Assembly (NCBI GenBank): GCA_002479145.1
Contig: DLLX01000052.1
Span: forward strand, 40,007 to 45,387
DNA length: 5,381 nt
Reading direction: 5' to 3'
Source: Prevotella sp. UBA7551
Lineage (GTDB): Bacteria > Bacteroidota > Bacteroidia > Bacteroidales > Bacteroidaceae
Below are positions 1 through 5,381 of the stretch, one piece after another. Each line of letters begins with the position of its first letter. The stretch's first letter is position 1. The notes under the pieces are model-generated. The model ran no database searches. It saw nothing but the letters and a program-made list of their open reading frames with translations, and was not told the DNA's origin. The translations under genes and the position numbers were made by a program.

Positions 1-322
1 TCATCCGGAGCGCAACCGCCATGCCCATGAAGAGCAATCCCATCAGCAACTCACAAAGTAATATCAACTTGCGACAATCAAGCAATTGCCGAGACAAGCG
101 TCCTAATAGTGGGCAGAAAATAAAAGGAATGAAAGCCAATGAACAACAAAACAGGTTCTGTGCGTTGCTCATTCCCATGCGATTGAGTATGATAGGAAGG
201 AGCGCAAGAATCGTAACATAAGAGACTCCACGCAACAAATAGAGCGTGGGTACCCATGCCCAATGGACTTTCCATGCCTTGTTGGCTGACTCTCTACTTA
301 CCAGTTCGTTGCTGTTTGCCAT
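1..322 (-). CDS. AmpG-like MFS transporter, second copy (5' part only)
   Basis: The reading frame begins with ATG at 322-320 and stays open to the left edge, giving the first 107 residues; the rest lies outside the window. The N-terminus is a short hydrophilic cytoplasmic leader (residues 1-18), followed by WAWVPTLYLLRGVSYVT (21-37), which matches WAWVPSLYFVEGLPYVA of the neighbouring AmpG-like protein. Hydrophobic segments at about 21-47, 55-74 and 86-105 fit the first three helices of a major facilitator transporter. The charged KPFW-SPMVD motif after helix 2 of the neighbour is replaced here by a CPLLGRLSRQLLD stretch (70-82), so the two copies have diverged. It starts 17 nt after the stop of the upstream transporter, so it is probably in the same operon. 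By family it should be an inner-membrane permease, possibly for peptidoglycan-derived sugars or muropeptides; the substrate cannot be read from this fragment. The start is the first ATG in frame and aligns with its paralog's N-terminus. Confidence 0.85.
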   Translation of the reverse strand, partial: MANSNELVSRESANKAWKVHWAWVPTLYLLRGVSYVTILALLPIILNRMGMSNAQNLFCCSLAFIPFIFCPLLGRLSRQLLDCRKLILLCELLMGLLFMGMAVALRM

Positions 323-339
323 ACGCCTTATGTATCGTC

Positions 340-1623
340 CTATTGCTTCTTTTTGCCAAACTCGGGATCGATTTTGATAAAGAGACACACGACGAAAGTG
401 GCCACACAGCACACTATCGTCCACAGGAAGAAGTAAAGATAACCTATTTGTTCCTGCAACCAGCCCGCAAGCATACCTGGCAGCATCATTCCCAAGGCCA
501 TAAAACCCGTACAGATGGCATAGTGGGACGTACTGTGTCCTCCTTGCGAGAAATAAATAAGGTAGAGCATATAGGCCGTGAAGCCGAATCCGTAGCCTAA
601 TTGCTCTGCAAAGATGCAGCCGTTGACCACCCATGGGGTGCTGTCTTGGGTATAGGCAAGGTAAACATAGACTAAATCAGGCACTGTGATGGCACACACC
701 ATCGGCCAAAGCCATCGCTTCAGTCCACCACGTGAGGCAGCAATGCCACCGAGTATGCCACCCAAGGTCAAACCGATGATTCCTACTGTACCATAGGCGA
801 ACCCCACTTCGCTGGTGGTAAGGCCAAGACCACCCTTTTCCACGGGGTCAAGTAGAAACGGATTGATCAGTTTCACGAGCTGTGCCTCTGGCAATCGGAA
901 GAGCAACATGAAGAGCAAAGCAGGGACAATGTTCTGTTTCATGAAGAATGAGCGGAAAGTATGAAGGAACTCCCTCACGATACTGCCCACCGCCATGTTG
1001 TGGTTGGGACGATCGGACTGTGGCTTCGGCAACACCCAGACGTGGTACAAAGCCGCAAGAAAGAAGAGGATGGAGAGGATTACAAACACTACGGACCACG
1101 AAAGGGGAATATTGCCCGTTCGATCCTCTATCAGTCCCGCTATGATGACAAGCAATCCCTGTCCCGCTATGGTGGAAATGCGATAGAATGTGCTACGGAT
1201 GCCAACAAAGAATGATTGCTCATGACTATTCAGTCCGTGCATATAGAATCCGTCGGCGGCAATGTCGTGAGTGGCCGATGTAAAAGCCACCAACCAGAAA
1301 AACGCCAAAGTAATCTGGAAGAAGAACTGAGCGGGGATGAAAAAGGCAATACCGGCAAAGGCGATGGCCAGCATGGCCTGCATAGCAACAATCCACCATC
1401 GCTTCGTACAGACAAGATCGACCATCGGACTCCAAAAAGGCTTGACGACCCAAGGCAGATAAAGCCATCCGGTATAGAGAGCTATGTCGGTGTTGGAAAC
1501 CCCCAGCTTCTTGTAAAGGATGACAGCTATGGTCATGACGGCAACATAGGGCAAGCCCTCCACAAAATAGAGAGAGGGCACCCACGCCCAAGGATTTATG
1601 TGCTTTGTGATTTTTTCGGTCAT
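340..1623 (-). CDS. ampG: AmpG-like muropeptide/amino-sugar MFS permease
   Basis: A complete 427-residue inner-membrane protein with about twelve hydrophobic segments (roughly 12-34, 48-68, 76-96, 102-124, 142-165, 174-197, then a basic cytoplasmic loop 198-228, then 230-255, 272-294, 302-323, 331-358, 366-388, 394-417). Length and layout are normal for the AmpG branch of the major facilitator superfamily. Family-type motifs are GLPY (23-26) in helix 1, LPWVVKPFWSPMVD (56-69) after helix 2, and SATHDIAADGFY (116-127) in helix 4 with acidic residues D120 and D124. In E. coli, AmpG imports GlcNAc-anhydroMurNAc muropeptides for cell-wall recycling; the substrate here could be these, free MurNAc or another glycan fragment. 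The ATG at 1623 is 9 nt after the stop of the DUF4922-SpoIID gene, and a second related transporter starts 17 nt downstream, indicating co-transcription. No Shine-Dalgarno sequence is visible, as is usual in Bacteroidetes. Family is secure; exact substrate is inferred. Confidence 0.9.
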   Translation of the reverse strand: MTEKITKHINPWAWVPSLYFVEGLPYVAVMTIAVILYKKLGVSNTDIALYTGWLYLPWVVKPFWSPMVDLVCTKRWWIVAMQAMLAIAFAGIAFFIPAQFFFQITLAFFWLVAFTSATHDIAADGFYMHGLNSHEQSFFVGIRSTFYRISTIAGQGLLVIIAGLIEDRTGNIPLSWSVVFVILSILFFLAALYHVWVLPKPQSDRPNHNMAVGSIVREFLHTFRSFFMKQNIVPALLFMLLFRLPEAQLVKLINPFLLDPVEKGGLGLTTSEVGFAYGTVGIIGLTLGGILGGIAASRGGLKRWLWPMVCAITVPDLVYVYLAYTQDSTPWVVNGCIFAEQLGYGFGFTAYMLYLIYFSQGGHSTSHYAICTGFMALGMMLPGMLAGWLQEQIGYLYFFLWTIVCCVATFVVCLFIKIDPEFGKKKQ

Positions 1624-1632
1624 AAACGTTTT

Positions 1633-3879
1633 TTATTCTGGCGATTCATACAATGTTCTCAACGCCGCTTTCGGGTAATAATGCCGAAGAATAGCCTTGT
1701 AGTCATAGCCTTTCTCCCCCATCATGGCCGCACCAATCTGACATAGCCCCACGCCATGCCCCCATCCAGCACCCGACAAACGGAAAGAAACAGGTATTCC
1801 ATCGTTTCCTTTTCTCATGTCAACGACAAACGCACTGCTCTTTAGATGGGTCTCGCTTAGTGTGCGGCGTATTTCCAACTCCTTCCCAATTACGCACTTT
1901 CGCGCTGTTCCGACGATTTCCAAGCGGATGATGCGCCCACTCTTGCCACGCTCCAATGGCTCAAGCGAGATGATTCGGCCAAAGTGAAGTCCCGTTTTTC
2001 GCTCAATGAGGTCAGACAGTTCCTCCTGCGTATAGCAGACCGTCCACCGATAGAAGTCGGTCGTCTCCTGGTCATAACTATTCAACACTTGTCTCAATAC
2101 GTGCTCGTCCTGCGTATTGCAGAAGGCAGGAGGTGTGGAAAGAATCCACCGACGGGCAACATCCTCTTTTGTCAAGTCGGGCAAAGTCTCGGCTTCTTCA
2201 CTCTCCTGTAAGGTCAAGTCGCGGAAAGCAGAGAGGTAGGGCTTGTCCTGGTCCTGCCAGCAACTCGAGAACAGCTCCGTCACTCCACCGCAACATTTGC
2301 TAAAACGGGCATCGCAGATGCCGTTGCCATACCACAACACTTGCCCACAGGTACTCCGTACCGCCTCGCATACATGGTCTGACACGACGCGGGTAATCCC
2401 CTGGTAACGCTGACAATGGTCATCTGCGCACACATCAAAACGGATATGGTCGTCGCGATCATACCAACGCACATATTCCGTATCGGTTTTCCACCCGTCA
2501 TGCTGTGCCTTGGTCTGGCTTTTTCCCTCCATTCGGTGCGCCATCTGGTTGAGCAGCCAACTTCTTGAGACGACGGCATGTGCCCGAAGAAGTGAAAGCG
2601 AAGAAGTAGCACGCATCTCACTGGAAATGACGCTGGCCAGATAATGTTCCACAGACAGTTCATTGATTACCAACACCTTATCATCTTCCACCTCCAATCG
2701 CAACAGTCCCTCAAAGGTCTGAGCTTCTTTGCGTTCCCAATGAAAGCCAATCCCTATCGTGACTTCGTCTAAGGTGAAAGAGGAAATACTTGAATGGGGA
2801 ACGAACGTAAGCGCATCATATTGCCGGCCCTGCCAACTCAGCATTCCTTCCGCCATCCTCACGGCCTGACTTCCTGTAGCCAGTGTGCCATCCACCATGA
2901 ATGTCCCTTGCAGAGAAAACCGTATTTCAGGGGAACTGACAATGCCCACTGCTACCTTTGGCTCGCGCAGACGCTGCAGTACTTTGTCAAAAGCCGTTCG
3001 AGAAAGCGACACTTCACCGACGACCTTTTCCAGAAGGGGAGCCGTCACTCGGTCAAAATCCTCCTTTCTGGGGGTAATCACCAGCCCAGCCATGTCCAAT
3101 GCGCCTGGTGAGATAAGCAGCTTGCTCGCCGTTTCTTCACTATAATAACAGTCGGGACGGTGTTTCCCACGTGGAAAGATGATGGTCACGACCTGCTTTC
3201 CATCGCTCCACGCCAGCAGATTGAGCATCGGCTCTGTATCGTCATCATGGCAAGGGAGAGCAGCAAAGACCCTGCGGAAAAGTGCCGCTGACTTTTCCCG
3301 CTCATGGGAAAGCAATGCCAGCACGGGAAATGGGTAGCCTTCGATAGTACAGATGCGGTTGTCCTCGTCCAGGCACGTTACCTCTTGCAGTCGCGCAGAC
3401 CAAGTTTTCCAGTCGTGGAAAAGTGGTACCACGCTCCCATCGCCTCCCTGAAAATGAAGATGATCGGGGGCACTGGCTCCACACTTAGGCCCATTATAGA
3501 AAAAAAACGTGCCCGCAAAGTGCTCAGCGAGCTGGTAAAGCGTGGTATATTGGTCAAGAATGGTCTGCGGGCGGTGCTGCTTGGCAACGATGGTGAAATG
3601 AACCGGGAGAATGGGAAAAGGATTTACGAGCACATAGAAATCTTTACCAAACGGCAACTCATGCTGTGCTGCAGGGCGATGGGCCTTGCAGAGGAAGCAA
3701 GGGCGATGGGCGACGGCAGCCTTGTCGACCTTTGCACCTGTGCTGACCATTCGTGCAGGATTGAATTGCGCGCTAATCACTCCGAAGTCTTTCACCTCCA
3801 CACGCGCCAGATCGTCAAATCGCGCGGCCACCTCTGGCCAATCTGCCATCTGGTGCTCAAAAAATTGGGTAAGTTTCAT
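1633..3879 (-). CDS. DUF4922 (HIT/GalT-like) - SpoIID/LytB fusion protein
   Basis: A 748-residue two-domain protein. Residues 1 to about 280 match DUF4922, a HIT/GalT-like fold: a CxxC pair (C61, C64), FYVLVNPFPILPVHFTIV (81-98), an HxHxQ nucleotide-handling motif HLHFQ (140-144), FPRGKHRP (235-242) and SPGALDMAG (257-265). Enzymes with HxHxQ cleave or transfer nucleotidyl groups, as in Ap4A phosphorylase, GalT and the GDP-hexose phosphorylases. Residues about 308-748 form a SpoIID/LytB domain: IGIGFHWER (375-383), YLASVISSEM (413-422, with the likely catalytic E421), LLRAHAVVSRSWLL (430-443), a possible metal site CADDHCQRYQG (484-494), CCGGVTE (529-535), WQDQDKPYL (541-549) and GAGWGHGVGLCQIGA (703-717). 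SpoIID proteins are lytic transglycosylases acting on glycan strands lacking stem peptides. There is no signal peptide or membrane segment, and the C-terminal half has 12 cysteines, so I infer a cytoplasmic protein. ATG at 3879 overlaps the glycosyltransferase stop (ATGA), implying translational coupling. Domain calls are firm; substrates are unknown. Confidence 0.92.
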   Translation of the reverse strand: MKLTQFFEHQMADWPEVAARFDDLARVEVKDFGVISAQFNPARMVSTGAKVDKAAVAHRPCFLCKAHRPAAQHELPFGKDFYVLVNPFPILPVHFTIVAKQHRPQTILDQYTTLYQLAEHFAGTFFFYNGPKCGASAPDHLHFQGGDGSVVPLFHDWKTWSARLQEVTCLDEDNRICTIEGYPFPVLALLSHEREKSAALFRRVFAALPCHDDDTEPMLNLLAWSDGKQVVTIIFPRGKHRPDCYYSEETASKLLISPGALDMAGLVITPRKEDFDRVTAPLLEKVVGEVSLSRTAFDKVLQRLREPKVAVGIVSSPEIRFSLQGTFMVDGTLATGSQAVRMAEGMLSWQGRQYDALTFVPHSSISSFTLDEVTIGIGFHWERKEAQTFEGLLRLEVEDDKVLVINELSVEHYLASVISSEMRATSSLSLLRAHAVVSRSWLLNQMAHRMEGKSQTKAQHDGWKTDTEYVRWYDRDDHIRFDVCADDHCQRYQGITRVVSDHVCEAVRSTCGQVLWYGNGICDARFSKCCGGVTELFSSCWQDQDKPYLSAFRDLTLQESEEAETLPDLTKEDVARRWILSTPPAFCNTQDEHVLRQVLNSYDQETTDFYRWTVCYTQEELSDLIERKTGLHFGRIISLEPLERGKSGRIIRLEIVGTARKCVIGKELEIRRTLSETHLKSSAFVVDMRKGNDGIPVSFRLSGAGWGHGVGLCQIGAAMMGEKGYDYKAILRHYYPKAALRTLYESPE

Positions 3880-5225
3880 GCCTCGTTTTGGTCTGAAGGG
3901 TGCATGCGTGCCATGAGTTCGATGGTGCGCAGACGATCCTTATAAAGGTTATTGGCATTGATTTTCTCTATACTCAGCGCATGGTCACTGTTGCCTGCCC
4001 ATCGACGGCAGAGGTAAATGGGCTCAAAGATGCGCCCTATGCGATACCGTCGACTCACGGCAAGCCCCATGGCATAGTCCTCTCCATAACTGGTATTGGG
4101 GAATCCAATGCGCCTTGCAACCGAGGTCAGAAAGGCTCGGGGGGCGCCCAGGCCGTTGATTCGCAAGGCATTGTTAGCCCCGTTGGTCTCCGTCCACTCC
4201 CGATGGTCAATGACACCAGGCGGTAGTGTGTTCAACTGGAAGTCACACATGCGGTATGCTCCTACCACCATCGCACACCCCGAGTCTGCACTAAAGGCAT
4301 CAACGATTCTCTGAAGCGTATGGGTATCGAGGTAAAGGTCGTCACTATCAAGCTGCACGGCATACCTCCCACACCTGTTGTCATTGATAGCCCAGTTCCA
4401 ACAACCACCGATTCCAAGATCGTTGCGGTCGGGAACGAGATGTACCACCCGCTTGTCTTGCGACGAAAGTTCGTCTAATATGTTGGGAGTGCCGTCCGTG
4501 CTGTGGTTATCCACTACAAGAATATTGAACGGAAAGGCTGTTTCCTGCCCCAGAGCCGACTCTACTGCGTCGCGGATGGTCTTCTCCCGGTTGAGTACTG
4601 GGATGATGACGGAGGCGGTGACGGGGAAATCGCCCTCCATGAGGTCTGGTTTCAAGTATTCCTCCGAGTGGACAAGGGCACCTGTCTGTCGTAGATAGTC
4701 GGTGACAACCCGCTCCATTTCTACCTGAACATCGCGGTTGCGAGGATCCACATAGTCAAACTGCCGCTCGCCGTCAGCTTTCTTCGAATTCTTTTCCACC
4801 GTGTATAGGTATTCGTTGAGATGGAAAAGGCGGCCATGGCGGCACAGTTGGAGGCGCAGACTGTACCATGCGGCATACTGCAACCCCTCTCTGAGGGTGC
4901 ATTGTCTCAACATCTCCGTCCTGACAAGTACCATCGGGCCGAAGTCGAAGTCATCACGGAGTGCGCCTTCCTGGTAGTCTATCACGGGATGTTTGACGCT
5001 TTGTCCGTTCTCCTGCTCGTAGAAATCGGCATAGACCATTGCCGCTCCTGTACAATCAGCCACCTGAATCAGCCGCTGCTCCGCACCATAGCCCATGGAA
5101 ATGGCGTTGTCGGTGAACTGAATCAGCACATATTCTGTCTGCGCTTCACCCACTATCCGCTGTACTTCAACCGTGGAAGGGCGGGAAGTGTGGAGGTTTA
5201 CGCACGCTATCTTGTTTACTTCCAT
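3876..5225 (-). CDS. family 2 glycosyltransferase with degenerate N-terminal GT-A-like half
   Basis: A 449-residue protein whose C-terminal half (about 203-440) is a complete GT-A glycosyltransferase of family 2. It shows SVIIPVLNREKTI (205-217), VVDNHSTDGT (237-246), the metal/nucleotide-sugar site QLDSDD (291-296), the likely catalytic-base motif GED (381-383) and CRRW (406-409). The N-terminal part (about 28-145) resembles only the later portion of such a domain: EYVLIQFTDN (31-40), AAMVYADFYE (61-70) and RDDFDFGPMVLVRTEML (90-106). It lacks the nucleotide-binding first strand and a DxD motif, so it is probably non-catalytic. There are no membrane helices or signal peptide, so it should be cytosolic or peripheral. 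It would transfer a sugar from a nucleotide-sugar donor to an unknown acceptor. The start is well supported: an in-frame TAA at 5255-5253 blocks extension and the promoter sits just upstream. It is first in the operon and overlaps the next gene by ATGA. Family is certain; a role in cell-wall salvage is inferred from neighbours. Confidence 0.92.
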   Translation of the reverse strand: MEVNKIACVNLHTSRPSTVEVQRIVGEAQTEYVLIQFTDNAISMGYGAEQRLIQVADCTGAAMVYADFYEQENGQSVKHPVIDYQEGALRDDFDFGPMVLVRTEMLRQCTLREGLQYAAWYSLRLQLCRHGRLFHLNEYLYTVEKNSKKADGERQFDYVDPRNRDVQVEMERVVTDYLRQTGALVHSEEYLKPDLMEGDFPVTASVIIPVLNREKTIRDAVESALGQETAFPFNILVVDNHSTDGTPNILDELSSQDKRVVHLVPDRNDLGIGGCWNWAINDNRCGRYAVQLDSDDLYLDTHTLQRIVDAFSADSGCAMVVGAYRMCDFQLNTLPPGVIDHREWTETNGANNALRINGLGAPRAFLTSVARRIGFPNTSYGEDYAMGLAVSRRYRIGRIFEPIYLCRRWAGNSDHALSIEKINANNLYKDRLRTIELMARMHPSDQNEA

Positions 5226-5247
5226 TTTGCTCCAAACTATATTGTTG

Positions 5248-5279
5248 CAAAGTTACGGAAAAAACGCTGACGCACCAAG
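5248..5279 (-). promoter_or_regulatory. Bacteroidetes-type sigma-ABfr promoter (-33/-7) for the operon
   Basis: On the minus strand TAACTTTG (5255-5248) matches the Bacteroidetes -7 consensus TAnnTTTG exactly. CTTG (5279-5276) lies where the -33 TTTG element is expected, with 20 nt between TTG and the TA of the -7 box. Transcription would begin a few bases downstream, giving a leader of only about 15-20 nt before the ATG at 5225. A weak GGAG sits four bases before that ATG, but Shine-Dalgarno use is rare in this phylum. No promoter of this quality was seen in the short gaps between the downstream genes. Confidence 0.75.
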
Positions 5280-5381
5280 TTCTTTCCATAGTTACTCAAT
5301 GGCTATTTGGGTTTTGAAGAATACCTTAGCGGGTGGGACGTATGGGTAGAAACTACATTTGACCCAAATTATCTCATTACT
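5280..5381. other. non-coding flank upstream of the operon promoter
   Basis: This stretch at the right edge holds no convincing reading frame or RNA gene. The only small structure seen is a 5-bp palindrome with a 3-nt centre, ATTTG-acc-CAAAT (5357-5369), about 80 nt upstream of the -33 element. It is A/T-rich, short and expected often by chance, so it is only a weak operator candidate. The neighbouring gene to the right lies outside the window. Confidence 0.4.

Noticed and set aside
78..275. 65-codon minus-strand open frame near the left edge
   Set aside because: It is an out-of-frame shadow of the second AmpG-like gene, whose true frame starts at 322 and stays open to the window edge with good homology to its paralog.
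1624..1632. Possible separate promoter or terminator between the SpoIID-fusion gene and the AmpG-like gene
   Set aside because: Only 9 nt separate the genes and neither a TAnnTTTG box nor a hairpin is present; co-transcription is simpler.
1216..1746. 176-codon open frame on the plus strand
   Set aside because: It is antisense to the AmpG-like gene and the end of the SpoIID domain; the translation is low in hydrophobic pattern and has no recognisable motif.
3304..3945. 213-codon open frame on the plus strand
   Set aside because: It lies wholly antisense to the start of the DUF4922-SpoIID gene and the end of the glycosyltransferase; its translation shows no family motif and the opposite strand has clear conserved domains.
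4821..5270. 149-codon open frame on the plus strand that runs over the promoter
   Set aside because: It is antisense to the glycosyltransferase N-terminus and reads through the well-matched -7 promoter box; no motif supports it.
5305..5369. Inverted 7-mers atttggg (5305-5311) and cccaaat (5363-5369) as a possible terminator or regulatory hairpin
   Set aside because: The arms are only 7 bp with a 51-nt loop and no following T-run, so a stable hairpin is unlikely and chance occurrence is high.

Overview
The window looks like Bacteroidales chromosome, most likely Prevotella or a near relative. The evidence is a Bacteroidetes-type promoter (TAnnTTTG -7 box with a TTG element 20 nt upstream), no clear Shine-Dalgarno sites, roughly balanced base composition, and a DUF4922-SpoIID fusion of a kind I associate with this order. 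The genus is a judgement from protein flavour and was not tested.

All genes lie on the minus strand and are tightly packed, so the window reads as one operon transcribed from right to left. A promoter at about 5248-5279 precedes (1) a two-part family 2 glycosyltransferase (5225 to 3876). It overlaps by 4 nt (ATGA) with (2) a 748-residue fusion of an N-terminal DUF4922 domain (HIT/GalT-like nucleotide phosphorylase fold) and a C-terminal SpoIID/LytB domain (3879 to 1633). Nine nt later comes (3) an AmpG-like 12-helix major facilitator transporter (1623 to 340). Seventeen nt later begins (4) a second, related AmpG-like transporter (from 322), which runs off the left edge after 107 codons. The right 156 bases (5226-5381) are non-coding and hold the promoter.

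Together the genes suggest uptake and cytoplasmic processing of peptidoglycan fragments (muropeptide or amino-sugar salvage). The AmpG-like permeases would bring in fragments. The SpoIID domain would cleave glycan by lytic transglycosylase chemistry. The HIT-like domain could act on a nucleotide sugar or sugar phosphate, and the glycosyltransferase could use a nucleotide sugar. The most interesting point is that the SpoIID domain, normally extracytoplasmic, is fused behind an apparently cytosolic enzyme with no signal peptide. The whole pathway role is inference. Family assignments for the SpoIID domain, the glycosyltransferase core and the transporters are strong.
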